In this document: positions 24,794-34,544 of the stretch, piece after piece
Numbering within the stretch: position 1 is the first letter of the stretch
How the letters are laid out: each line of letters opens with the position of its first letter
Source of the DNA: Ciceribacter thiooxidans
GTDB taxonomy: Bacteria > Pseudomonadota > Alphaproteobacteria > Rhizobiales > Rhizobiaceae
NCBI RefSeq assembly: GCF_014126615.1
Contig: NZ_CP059897.1
Coordinates: 1,178,001-1,242,000 of the forward strand
DNA: 64,000 nucleotides
Direction of reading: 5' to 3'
Notes under the pieces: generated by a model
What the model was told of the DNA's origin: nothing
Seen by the model: the letters and a program-made list of their open reading frames with translations, nothing else
The model's database searches: none
Made by a program: the position numbers and the translations under genes

Positions 24794-27165
24794 ATGAATT
24801 CTGAAACGTTTTTCAGCGAAAGAACGCATGATATCCATCGAGCCGAGCGACCGACACGCGCCGGGTTTGGCATCCGAGATATTCTTCTATTGATATTGTC
24901 GGCATTCGTTTTCGCGTTGCTGTTCATCGCATCCAGCAACATCTACGCCGCCTGGGAAGACATGACCGCAGCCAAGGCCATGCACGCGAACGCCGAGGTA
25001 GGAGAGCTCTTCTTGACCAGCGCCGGCGCGCTGGCGACTGAAAGAGGTTTCACCAATACGGTCTTGGCCCAAAATTCGATCGCCACTCAAAACTCTATTA
25101 GCCGAATTCAAGAACTGCGTCGCAAGGGCGATGAAGCGCTCTCCTCCGCATTGGCCGAAGTCCGGAAGGGCCCAGATTTCAAAGGTAAAGGGCGGCTACT
25201 GGCGAGGGTTCGGCAGGACTTTGAGGCGTTGGTTGCCCTACGCAGCGAAGTGGAAGCGCAATGGAGCAGGATAGCCTCCGAGCGCGATGCAGCCGTCGCA
25301 AGACGTTGGGTGCCATCAGTGACCGCGTTGATTATGTCGTCGCAGGAACTCCGAATTGCCGCGCAGGTCGTTCCATCGACGGCGCTGGCACGAACCCAGA
25401 TTATGCTCGACCTACGCCAAGCCATGTGGGTGATTGCCGAATATGCGGGGCGCGAACGCGCCGTGATTGGCGGCAAGATCGCGGCGGGCAAACCGCTCGA
25501 CGGCGATACACTAGCAATCTTGGCCGGATACCGGGGTCGTCTGGAACAGTCTTGGGCCACGATCGAAGCATATGAAAAGCGCGACTTCGCGAGCGCCAAT
25601 GTGCTTTCGGCGATCGCGACGGCACGTTCGGAGTTCTTCGTGACATTCGAGAAACTTCGAAAGGAGGTCTATGCTGCTAATGCCGATCGTAGAAAATACC
25701 CAGTCAGCGGTGATGAATGGATCACCGCCGCAACGAAGGCGATCGACAGCCTCCTTAACCTCTCAGAAGATATCGGCGCGGCTGCCGGAACCTATGCCGA
25801 CCTCATCGAAACCGACAGTCTGCAAACGTTAGTTTCTAGCATCGCTATTCTGCTTGTCGCCCTCGCCTTCGGTGGCCTCGCATTATGGACGATCGTTGTC
25901 CGTATCACGCGACCGGTCCATCTCCTGACAGGCACGATGTCGCGGCTTGCCAACGGAGAACTAGAGCTCACCGTACCCTTTGTCAGCCGACGAGATGAGA
26001 TTGGCCAGATGGCGCAAGCAGTCGAGGTGTTTCGTCAAGCGGGCGCCGCAAACCGCCGATTGGAGGCTGAGGCCGAAGAAAACCGTTCGCAGTCTGAGCG
26101 AGAACGGGCCCACCGGGACGCTCAGAAGGCGGCGGAATCGGAGAGCCTACAATTCGCTATCTCCGCCCTTGGTGCTGCACTTGCGCACCTGGCCAACGGC
26201 AATATGGAACACCGTATACACTCAGCATTCGCCGGTTCGCTCGATACATTACGCGTCGACTTCAACCAGTCAGCAGAGACGCTTGAAAGCGCATTGCGCG
26301 AGGTTGGTGGAAATGCCGCAGCTATCCATACATCCACCGAGCAGCTCCGTTCGGCAACGTCCGACCTCGCGAGACGCACTGAAGCCCAAGCCGCTTCGGT
26401 CGAACAGACTGCTGCTGCGATCGAGGAAATCACTACGGCCGTTAAAGACGCGAGTCGCCGCGCTGGTGAAGCCGGAAACCTCGTGGCGAGGACACGTGAC
26501 CAGGCCGAGACTTCTGGTTCGATTGTAGAACAGGCTGTGCGCGCCATGGGGAAATAGAGACTTCATCAGACGCAATAGGCACCATCATCACGGTGATTGA
26601 TAACATAGCGTTCCAGACAAATCTGTTGGCCCTCAATGCGGGCGTAGAGGCTGCACGGGCCGGAGACGCAGGCAAAGGTTTTGCTGTCGTCGCTCAGGAG
26701 GTTCGCGAGCTTGCCCAACGTTCTGCAGACGCAGCACAGGAGATTAAGGTGTTGATCGCTGCGTCGACCGATCAGGTTAAGCAGGGTGTGCTGCTCGTGG
26801 GCGAGACCGGGAACGCCCTGCGATCGATTGTCGCGGAGGTACAGGAGATTAATCGACATGTTGTCGGAATCGTTGACGCAGCGAGAGAACAGTCAATCGG
26901 ACTGTCAGAAATCAACACCGCAGTCAATCAGATGGACCAAAGTGCGCAGCAGAATGCTGCGATGGTTGAACAGTCCTCAACCGCCTGTTCCGGTCTCGCA
27001 ATGCAAGCCGCAGCGCTCACCAACCTGTTGTCCAGGTTTCGCTTCGGGGCGCAACAGTCTGATGCAGGCCACGCGCTCCATCAAGAGAGCACCCCTGTCC
27101 AACAGGTGATTGCGGTTGGGCCAAGAGACATTTACGTGTCGAGAGGCACAAGAGCGACATCATAG
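24794..27165 (+). CDS. Methyl-accepting chemotaxis protein with two HAMP regions, one frameshift
   Basis: A membrane chemoreceptor. Transmembrane helices lie near residues 28-48 and 345-369, framing a helical periplasmic sensor domain of about 295 residues. A HAMP domain follows TM2 ([27 protein letters not shown]), a second HAMP-like segment follows near 460-510 ([11 protein letters not shown]), then the methylation and signalling helices. The frame breaks at a run of four G (26548-26551). Adding one G turns MGK-stop into [14 protein letters not shown] and joins the conserved hairpin ([29 protein letters not shown]). Repaired length is about 791 residues. No C-terminal CheR-binding pentapeptide is visible. 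ATG 24794 has GGAGGG upstream. Confidence 0.88.
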
Positions 27166-27554
27166 GCCCCTGATAGCGCTCCGCTCCTCCGGCGGGGACG
27201 GAACGCCAATCAGCCGCAATTCCTCCGATACGACGATCCTCCTATTTCAAACAGGTCTCCCATGTGCCCAAAGTTGATGCGGTGTTCTGCCCGATGCTGT
27301 TCCTGCTCGCGCCATGACTGTGGTCCAGAAGGACCGATATCGGACTGCCGATCATTCAATCCGCCCAGCTGCCGAGATCGCTCCCCTCCGGAGCGTTTGG
27401 TTGCCGGGTTCGTTGACCGGGAAATTGCATCCGTCTCGCGGATCCAGCCTATTGGCCAATTGAGCCTAGCGAGTTTGCCACTTGATCAAGAGCCCCCTCC
27501 AAAGACCATGAGTTCTTGTGGAACGGGGCCCTCACTGAGACAGTCCAAGACCCA
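27166..27554. other. Gap between chemoreceptor and GGDEF-EAL gene
   Basis: 389 bases with no recognisable gene, repeat or clear terminator. A TTG at 27516 extends the downstream frame by 13 codons, but ATG 27555 is preferred. Confidence 0.4.
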
Positions 27555-29717
27555 ATGGCTATCACACATTGCTGTAGTTTCGTCGAAACAGCTGGCAGGC
27601 AGGCTTCTGCCCTCCAGTCGGAACTAGATGCCTACAGGACTGCGCTCGACCAGCACGCCATCGTTGCAATCACCGATCGAAGGGGAAAGATCACACACGT
27701 CAACGAACCCTTTTGTCGCATCAGTCAGTATGATCGCCATGAGCTAGTCGGTCAGAAACACAGCATAGTGAACTCAGGGCATCATCCCCGTTCATTCTTT
27801 ACTGGAATGTGGCGCGACATTTCAGCGGGCAGGGTCTGGCGGGGAGAGATTTGCAACCGGGCAAAGGACGGCACACTCTATTGGGTAGACACCTCCATAG
27901 TTCCCTACCTTGACGACACGGGAAGAAACATTGGGTACGTCTCAATTCGCTACGACATCACGGAGCGCAAGACCGCTGAGGCAACACTTCTGGCTGAAAA
28001 CGTTCGGCGTAGAAAGGCTGAAACCCTACTGCTCGATGTTATCGAAACGCTGCCGGACGGCGTCGCCGCCTTCGACGCCGACGACAAACTGATCCTTTTC
28101 AACAAAGCTTACGTTGACATACACGACAAGGTTTCGGACGAAATCCAAGCTGGCATACCGTTTGGTGACTTGTTGCGGCATGCTGTCGAGCGGGGACAGT
28201 TCGTGTTGCCCGACGATAGCGACAAGGGCCAGGCCGAATGGCTTGAGGCACGACTCAGAGCCTATCACCAACCGAACGGACCGCTGGTACAACATCTGTA
28301 CGATGACCGATGGATCCAGGTTCATGAGCGTCGTTCCAACTCCGGAAATACGGTTGGCGTTCGAACTGACATCACAGGCTTGAAGCGAGCCGAGATCACT
28401 ATCAAGCAACAAGCGGAACGTGATCCACTCACAGGACTCTACAACCGCTCAGTACTGAACGCTTACCTCCATAGGGCCTGCACCAGAGCGCAGAAGGGAA
28501 ACTACACCGGTGCCTTGGTCGTTGGGGATCTCGACGACTTCAAGTCAATTAATGATACGCTTGGCCACGAGGCGGGAGACACGCTTCTAAGGGAAGTTGC
28601 CTCGCGTCTCTGCGTCGCATTGCGGGCAAATGACATCGTCCTGAGACTCGGAGGTGATGAATTCGCGATCATCCTTCCTCGGATCACCAGCGAGGGAGCG
28701 CTCATTCGCCTTTTGGGCCGGGTGATTAAATCGGTAACGCAGCCCGTTGCGATCGGCTCGCGCCAGATCCAACCGCGCTGCAGCCTCGGTGCCTGCCTTT
28801 TTCCAAACCAAGCCGCAACGCCCAGCGATCTAATGAAGAACGCGGATATTGCGCTGTATGCAGCGAAGAGTAGCAATCGAGGCGGCTGTCGAATTTTCGA
28901 CACCACGATGCGAGCTGCGATCGATAAGCGGGATAGGCTCGCCGCGTCGTTGCGAACGGATGTCGCAGCCGAACGGCTGTCAGTGGCATTCCAGCCCCAG
29001 GTTTGTCTCCGCGATGGAAGTCATGTTGGCTTCGAAGCTCTAGCTCGCTGGCGTCTCAATGGACGCGCAGTGCCTCCGGCCGAGTTCATTCCCGTTGCTG
29101 AAGACGCTGGCCTAGCGGTTCAACTTGGAACCTACATGTTGGGAAAGTCACTCGCCACTGCAAGGGAACTCAACGGACTTTCGTTTTCCTGCGGTACGGT
29201 GGCTGTGAATGTCGCTGCCGCGCAGCTCAAGATGGATGGTTTTGCGAGCTTGGTAGCTACGATGCTGGCACGGTACGGCATGCCGCCGGGGAACCTCGAG
29301 CTGGAAATCACCGAAAATACGCTGTTGGACCGCGGATCAGATAAGATTGCCCGCACGCTGTCGGAGCTAAAGGAGCTTGGCGTCAAGATTGCGCTCGACG
29401 ACTTCGGCACAGGTTACGCGTCACTGGTACACCTGAAGCGGTTCTCCGTCGATCGACTAAAGATTGACCGATCTTTCGTCGGCGATATCGAGTCGAGCCA
29501 GGACAGTTCCATGATCTCGAAAGCGATCATCAGCCTTGCGCATAGCTTAGGACTGAGTGTTGTCGCGGAAGGCATTGAGACCAGCGAACAACTAGCGTTC
29601 TTGCGGACGCAACGCTGCGACTTCGGTCAAGGCTACTTGTTCAGTCGCCCCCTTGATGGCGAAGCACTCATTGCCTACGCGGACGCGCGCTCATCAATAG
29701 CGCGGCGCCGTGCTTGA
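27555..29717 (+). CDS. PAS-PAS-GGDEF-EAL cyclic-di-GMP protein
   Basis: A 720-residue soluble sensor/effector of cyclic-di-GMP turnover. Two PAS domains (about residues 30-150 and 165-285, the first ending IGYVSIRYDITERK) precede a GGDEF domain with an intact LGGDEF motif and an RAND inhibitory (I) site just before it. The EAL domain (465-710) has FEALARW, LELEITENTLL, LDDFGTGYASL and KIDRSFV, so phosphodiesterase residues are present. Both activities are therefore possible. No transmembrane segment is seen. Its last 24 bases overlap the convergent crp-like gene tail to tail. Confidence 0.93.
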   Translation: MAITHCCSFVETAGRQASALQSELDAYRTALDQHAIVAITDRRGKITHVNEPFCRISQYDRHELVGQKHSIVNSGHHPRSFFTGMWRDISAGRVWRGEICNRAKDGTLYWVDTSIVPYLDDTGRNIGYVSIRYDITERKTAEATLLAENVRRRKAETLLLDVIETLPDGVAAFDADDKLILFNKAYVDIHDKVSDEIQAGIPFGDLLRHAVERGQFVLPDDSDKGQAEWLEARLRAYHQPNGPLVQHLYDDRWIQVHERRSNSGNTVGVRTDITGLKRAEITIKQQAERDPLTGLYNRSVLNAYLHRACTRAQKGNYTGALVVGDLDDFKSINDTLGHEAGDTLLREVASRLCVALRANDIVLRLGGDEFAIILPRITSEGALIRLLGRVIKSVTQPVAIGSRQIQPRCSLGACLFPNQAATPSDLMKNADIALYAAKSSNRGGCRIFDTTMRAAIDKRDRLAASLRTDVAAERLSVAFQPQVCLRDGSHVGFEALARWRLNGRAVPPAEFIPVAEDAGLAVQLGTYMLGKSLATARELNGLSFSCGTVAVNVAAAQLKMDGFASLVATMLARYGMPPGNLELEITENTLLDRGSDKIARTLSELKELGVKIALDDFGTGYASLVHLKRFSVDRLKIDRSFVGDIESSQDSSMISKAIISLAHSLGLSVVAEGIETSEQLAFLRTQRCDFGQGYLFSRPLDGEALIAYADARSSIARRRA

Positions 29718-30431
29718 TTGCTCCGAGGTTGTATGGGAGCGGTTACCCGAGAGGCGACTTATTCTTTCATAGCATTCGCAGCTGCGGCCCTCCAGCGCCC
29801 GCCGGTCAAGCACCTCCAGACATGCCCGCGAGTAAGTGATGATTCCGGCATCCGACAACCTGGAGCAAACCTCGCTCACAGTGGCACGCCGCAATCCGAG
29901 AACTTCCGATACCGATTGCTGGGTGATCTGAAACCTGTCACCCGCTACCCTGTCATGGGCATGCAAGAGCCACCGACAAACACGCTGCTCTGCTACATGG
30001 AGACTATTACATGCAACAGTCTCCATCGTCTGCGCAATGAGGAATTTCGCGTACCGAAGCATAGCCTGACGAACGCATGGATAAAGGTCCAATGCCTGAT
30101 CAAGGTCCTTTATGGCGATCCAGGAAGCATAGCCGGGGACTTGTACGACAGACCGACTGATTGCGTTGCCTCCACCCATCAAGAGCACGAAGCCGAGGAA
30201 GCCCTCCAGCCCTATAGACGTCTTTTCAACGCTCCGGCCATCCTGCATGACGGCCATAAGTGACAGTACACCTTCGTGCGGGAAGACAGCATGTGTAAAC
30301 GGCGCACCGTCCTCATAAATGATGTCACCCGCGTGCATCTCGCGGGTTAGGGAGCGTTTCGAGAGGAAGATCTGGGCGTCCGGCCTCAACGCTCCGAGAA
30401 CCCTGTTTCGTACTTCGAAGTCTTCGCTCAT
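29694..30431 (-). CDS. Crp/Fnr-family transcription regulator
   Basis: A 245-residue regulator: an N-terminal cNMP-type beta-roll (FLSKRSLTREMHAGDIIYEDGAPFTHAVFPHEGVLSLMAV), a dimerisation helix, and a C-terminal helix-turn-helix (ITQQSVSEVLGLRRATVSEVCSRLSDAGII). No Cys cluster of the Fnr type is present. The frame stays open 80 codons upstream, but the composition there is not protein-like, so I start at 30431 (MSEDFEV). The target genes are unknown. Confidence 0.88.
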   Translation of the reverse strand: MSEDFEVRNRVLGALRPDAQIFLSKRSLTREMHAGDIIYEDGAPFTHAVFPHEGVLSLMAVMQDGRSVEKTSIGLEGFLGFVLLMGGGNAISRSVVQVPGYASWIAIKDLDQALDLYPCVRQAMLRYAKFLIAQTMETVACNSLHVAEQRVCRWLLHAHDRVAGDRFQITQQSVSEVLGLRRATVSEVCSRLSDAGIITYSRACLEVLDRRALEGRSCECYERISRLSGNRSHTTSEQSSTAPRY

Positions 30432-30829
30432 GCAATACCACTGTAAACGCGATCTCGGCGATGATACCAGAACGATAAGCGGCCACGCAAGAACGATCTG
30501 GAGTTGCGCCCGAATGATCTCGCTGCTTTTAGTGATCAATGGACTGCGGCTGCAGTAGGAGCCGGACCTGCGCTGCTGGCCTTTTTGACCCTCGGACGAA
30601 GGGGTGTCACGTCTAACCCGTCGTAGGCTCTGGCTACGCGCGGCACGGTCGAGCCTTCGGTAATCTGACAATCGCTGTGGGAGTCACGATGTGAGAAAAC
30701 GCTGCGCCAGGCTGTTATCCCCTCCAACGCATTTCTCGATCATCCGACACTCAAGTCGGTGAAGTCGAGATCAACGACATTCAGTCGTTCCAGCAATACG
30801 CCCAGACAACCTGCGCCATAGCGAGCACA
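30432..30829. other. Gap between two regulators, no gene seen
   Basis: 398 bases upstream of the crp-like gene and downstream of the lacI-like gene. Short open frames here lack family features. The promoter of the crp-like gene is expected here, but no motif stands out. Confidence 0.4.
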
Positions 30830-31867
30830 TCACGCCGTCGCGCCCGCGAACACCTCGAAGCCGGTGTCGTAAACCGAAGGTTCCGGCGGGCGTTGCGGTG
30901 ACTCGAACGCCTTTTCAACCGCGGTACGGCCAATGAGAAAACGGTTTGAGCGGATGGTTGAAAGCGGCTGCGGCAACTCCCGCCCGATGTCGAGGCCATT
31001 GAATCCGAAGATCGCCAGGCGGTCCGGGATCGTGATATTCGCGGCCATGCAGTGAAAAATGCCGCCGACCGCCATGTCGTCGTTCGAATAGACGATGACG
31101 TCGAGCTCCGGATGCTCCGCGCAAAGGCGCGCCGTCATTTCCTTGCCGACACCGACGGAACTCGGCGCTTCCGCCACGGCTTCCGCGGTGATCGTCAGGC
31201 CGGCATCCCGCAACCCATCCACGAGGCCGTCATAGCGAAGGCGCGCGCGCCGGTCCGCCGTCCAGTCGTGACCGGCATAGCCGAAGCGGCGATAGCCGCG
31301 TCCGACGAGATAGCGCCCGGTGGCGTAGCCGGCGCGCCGGTGCGACATGCCGACGGCGATATCGATCGGGACGGCGTCGATATCCATCATTTCCACGACA
31401 CGAATATCGCTTTGGATGAGCATCCGTCGCGTCGCGTCGGTGTGTTCGAAGCCAGCAATCAGGATGGCGCCCGGCTTCCAGGACAAGAGCCCGCGAACGA
31501 CCGCTTCCTCGCGGTCCATATCGTATTCTGTGACGCTGATGACCGGCTGGTTCTCCCCGTCCCGCAGCGCGGCGTGAATGCCCTGGAGCACTTCCGGAAA
31601 GACGATGTTCGAGAGTGAAGGAATGACGACGCCGACGAGGTGCGAGTCGAGCGAGGCGAGCGAGCCGGCAATCTTGTTCGGAACGTAGCCGGTTGCCCGT
31701 ACCGCCTCCATCACCCTTTTTCGCGTTTCTTCCGCAACCGGACCCTTGTTGCGCATGATGCGGGAAACCGTCGATTCCCCGACCCCTGCACGCTGGGCGA
31801 CATCCTTGACCGTGACCTTGCTCTTCCTGTCAGGCAGACGCAGTCTCGGTTGCGTACCTTCTCCCAT
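30830..31867 (-). CDS. LacI-family regulator of the tetronate island
   Basis: A 345-residue LacI-type repressor. The DNA-binding head (VTVKDVAQRAGVGESTVSRIMRNKGPVAEETRKRV) is followed by the hinge (GYVPNKIAGSLASLDSHLVGVVIPSLSN) and a periplasmic-binding-like effector domain. It is the last gene of the leftward transporter operon. Three copies of a LacI-type 14-bp palindrome occur in the promoters of this island, and this is the only LacI gene in it, so it is the likely regulator. The effector is unknown. Confidence 0.92.
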   Translation of the reverse strand: MGEGTQPRLRLPDRKSKVTVKDVAQRAGVGESTVSRIMRNKGPVAEETRKRVMEAVRATGYVPNKIAGSLASLDSHLVGVVIPSLSNIVFPEVLQGIHAALRDGENQPVISVTEYDMDREEAVVRGLLSWKPGAILIAGFEHTDATRRMLIQSDIRVVEMMDIDAVPIDIAVGMSHRRAGYATGRYLVGRGYRRFGYAGHDWTADRRARLRYDGLVDGLRDAGLTITAEAVAEAPSSVGVGKEMTARLCAEHPELDVIVYSNDDMAVGGIFHCMAANITIPDRLAIFGFNGLDIGRELPQPLSTIRSNRFLIGRTAVEKAFESPQRPPEPSVYDTGFEVFAGATA

Positions 31868-32017
31868 TCTTTGTGCTCCAGTGCCGGTTCAAGAAGACCC
31901 GTCGGCTCATTCCGACCATTCGTTCCCGTAGAACCTTTATATCAAGTCGTCCGACTCTGCGAAGAGCGCCGGACGACTTGTTTCACAAGAGGCCGTGACG
32001 CGAACGGCGAATACGCA

Positions 32018-32926
32018 TCATTTTTGTCCGACGTATTTCCGCCACGAGTGCTGCTCCCGGAAGCCGAGGATCTCGCGCGCCTTACGATTGGACAGCAGGC
32101 TTTCGTATTCTCCCATCGGACGCGTGACCTTGACGCCCGGATAGAAGCGATCGATCAGTTCCTGTGTCGGCAGGTCCGAAGAGGTCTCGTCGTTGGCTGC
32201 GTTGAACACCTCGAAGCCCAACCCATCCTTGTGAACGGCAAGATCGACGATCTGCCCGAGGTCACGCGCGTCGATGTAGCTCCACGCAATTCTCTTGCGG
32301 AAGCCCGGATCGGCAAACCACTTGGGGAAAAGTTCGTATTCATGCGGCTCGATCACGTTGCCGATGCGGATGGCGTAAATATCGATCCCGGACCGCAGCG
32401 CAAAGGCCTGCGCGGTCTTCTCGTTGCAGATTTTCGACAGCGCATAGCTGTCCATAGGATCGACCGGATAATCCTCCTCCAGCGGGAAGTGCACGGGATT
32501 GCGCGGCTCGTTGGCAAAGACGAGGCCGTAGGTGGTCTCGGACGAGGCAATGATCACCTTCTTGATCCCGAGCTTCACCGCCGCCTCGATGACGTTGTAG
32601 GTTCCCATCGTGTTGACGCGGAACGTTTCATTGTCCGGCGTGAGCATGATCCGCGGGATCGCCGCAAAGTGGACCACTGCATCCACGGGCTGTGCCCTGA
32701 GCGACGGGTCGAACTCGTGCAGTCCCATATAGCTCGAGAACGCGTTGAACACCTGGCCGCTGTCGGTAATGTCGGTGATCAGCGTACGGACCTTGGGATT
32801 GTCGAGCGGCTTTGTGTCAATGTTCAGAACCTGGTGGCCCTGGTCGAGGAGGTACTGGACGACGTGCTTTCCAGCCTTGCCGCTTCCCCCTGTGAACATA
32901 ATGCGTTTGCTCATCTCATACTCCAT
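32018..32926 (-). CDS. NAD(P)-dependent SDR dehydrogenase/epimerase family protein
   Basis: A 302-residue extended short-chain dehydrogenase. The nucleotide motif TGGSGKAGKHV is at the N-terminus. The catalytic YALSK (Tyr-x3-Lys) lies near residue 160, with Ser in ASSETTYG before it. It sits between the ABC ATPase and the lacI gene on the same strand. DenD (D-erythronate dehydrogenase, which feeds 3-oxo-tetronate into OtnK) is an SDR of this general type, so a similar sugar-acid oxidation is plausible. Uronate dehydrogenase-like activity is an alternative. The substrate is not readable from sequence. Confidence 0.88.
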   Translation of the reverse strand: MEYEMSKRIMFTGGSGKAGKHVVQYLLDQGHQVLNIDTKPLDNPKVRTLITDITDSGQVFNAFSSYMGLHEFDPSLRAQPVDAVVHFAAIPRIMLTPDNETFRVNTMGTYNVIEAAVKLGIKKVIIASSETTYGLVFANEPRNPVHFPLEEDYPVDPMDSYALSKICNEKTAQAFALRSGIDIYAIRIGNVIEPHEYELFPKWFADPGFRKRIAWSYIDARDLGQIVDLAVHKDGLGFEVFNAANDETSSDLPTQELIDRFYPGVKVTRPMGEYESLLSNRKAREILGFREQHSWRKYVGQK

Positions 32927-32968
32927 TGCTGCTGATACTGATGTTTGGGGATGTTTCCGTGTCCGTGC

Positions 32969-34471
32969 TCAGCCTGTCGCGGCGAACATCACGTTTTCCT
33001 GGCTGGCTTCCTGGTGGGTGAAGCCACCAGTGATGCGGCCTTCCTTGAGCACGATGACCCTGTCGCTGATTGCGAGGATCTCCGGCAGGTCGGACGAGAC
33101 CACGATGATCGACATGCCTTCCGCCGCCAGCTTGTTGAGCAAGGCATGGACCTCGGCTTTCGCGCCGACATCGATGCCACGGGTCGGTTCGTCGACGATG
33201 AGAATGCGCGGCTTGCGGGCGACCCATTTGGCGATGATGACCTTCTGCTGGTTGCCGCCCGACAGATTGACGACCTTCTGCTCCGGGCTCGGCGTCTTGA
33301 TCCCGAGCGCCTGGATGAACTCCCTGCAGCGTTTCGTCTCGCGGCCGCGATCGACGAAATCGAGCCGGCAATAGTCCGAGAGATGCGTCAGGCTGAAATT
33401 CTCGCGGACCGACATGTCGAGCACGAGCCCCTGCCCTTTGCGGTCCTCGGTTACGAAGCCGAGACCCTCACTGATCGCAACCGAAGGGTCGCTCATCCTG
33501 ACCGGTTTGCCATCGATCAGGATGTCGCCGACATAGGCGCGGCTGCCAAAGATCATTTCCATGACTTCCGTGCGGCCAGCCCCGATGAGGCCGAAGAAGC
33601 CGAGGATTTCACCCCTGTGCAGGTCGAAGCTCACATCCCTGACATGAGCGGAATGATGCGTCGGCCGGTACATGCCGAGATTGCGCACGGACAAAAGCAC
33701 TTCGTCGGTGGCATGTGAGACGTGTTCACCGAAGAACTGCGACAGTTCGCGATCGACCATCTTGCGCACCAGAAGATCACGCGTCATTTCGCCGACGGGC
33801 CGGGAGTCCACGGTCTCGCCGTCGCGCATGACGGTCACCGTGTCCGCGATCTCGAAGATCTCCTCGAGCCTATGCGAGATGTAGACAATGCCGATATCCT
33901 GCGCAGCGAGCCTCCTGACCATGCGCAGCAGGACCGTCGCCTCGTGATGGCTGAGAGACGCGGTCGGTTCGTCCATGATGATGAGTTTCGACTGATAGGA
34001 TATCGCACGGGCGATCTCGACCATCTGCTTTTGCCCGATGCTGAGATCGCCGACCAGCATCGCCGGATTGAGCTTCATGTCGAGCTCCGCCAAGACGGCT
34101 GCGGCGGCTGCGTTCATCTTCCGTCGATCGATCAAACCGGCCGCATTTACGGGCTCACGAGCGAGAAAGATGTTCTCGGCGATCGACAGGTTATCGACGA
34201 CCGCGAGCTCCTGGTAGATGATCGATATGCCGAGCGATCTGGCATGTACTGGATCGGAGATCACGACCTCTTCACCTTCCACCGTGATCGTGCCGCCCGG
34301 ATCGCAGCGCTGCACGCCTGTCATGATCTTCATCAGCGTGCTTTTTCCCGCCCCGTTCTCGCCCGCGACGGCATGGACCTGTCCGCGATAGAGGGTAAGG
34401 TCCACCCCCTTCAAGGCCCTCACGCCGGGGAAGGTCTTTGATATGTTTCGCATTTCGAGAAATGGGGTCAT
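32969..34471 (-). CDS. Ribose-type ABC transporter ATPase (two nucleotide-binding domains)
   Basis: A 500-residue RbsA/XylG-like ATPase with two cassettes in one chain. The first Walker A is GENGAGKSTLMKI and the first signature is LSIGQKQMVEIARA. The second half has the degenerate Walker A GLIGAGRTEVMEM and signature LSGGNQQKVIIAKW, as normal for the family. Start 34471 (MTPFLEM) restores the usual length; the frame runs 91 codons further but the sequence there is not family-like. It powers uptake with the next two genes. Confidence 0.96.
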   Translation of the reverse strand: MTPFLEMRNISKTFPGVRALKGVDLTLYRGQVHAVAGENGAGKSTLMKIMTGVQRCDPGGTITVEGEEVVISDPVHARSLGISIIYQELAVVDNLSIAENIFLAREPVNAAGLIDRRKMNAAAAAVLAELDMKLNPAMLVGDLSIGQKQMVEIARAISYQSKLIIMDEPTASLSHHEATVLLRMVRRLAAQDIGIVYISHRLEEIFEIADTVTVMRDGETVDSRPVGEMTRDLLVRKMVDRELSQFFGEHVSHATDEVLLSVRNLGMYRPTHHSAHVRDVSFDLHRGEILGFFGLIGAGRTEVMEMIFGSRAYVGDILIDGKPVRMSDPSVAISEGLGFVTEDRKGQGLVLDMSVRENFSLTHLSDYCRLDFVDRGRETKRCREFIQALGIKTPSPEQKVVNLSGGNQQKVIIAKWVARKPRILIVDEPTRGIDVGAKAEVHALLNKLAAEGMSIIVVSSDLPEILAISDRVIVLKEGRITGGFTHQEASQENVMFAATG

Positions 34472-34544
34472 GGTCCGCTCGAATCCCGCTCCGATGTGAT
34501 TGGGTGCGGAGGCCGACGGCTCCCGCACCCGGTTTCTGCAGGTC

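Noticed and set aside
24581..24838. Minus-strand open frame of 85 codons across the chemoreceptor start
   Set aside because: It overlaps the start and ribosome-binding site of a clear gene on the other strand, lacks a good start site of its own and shows no family feature I know.
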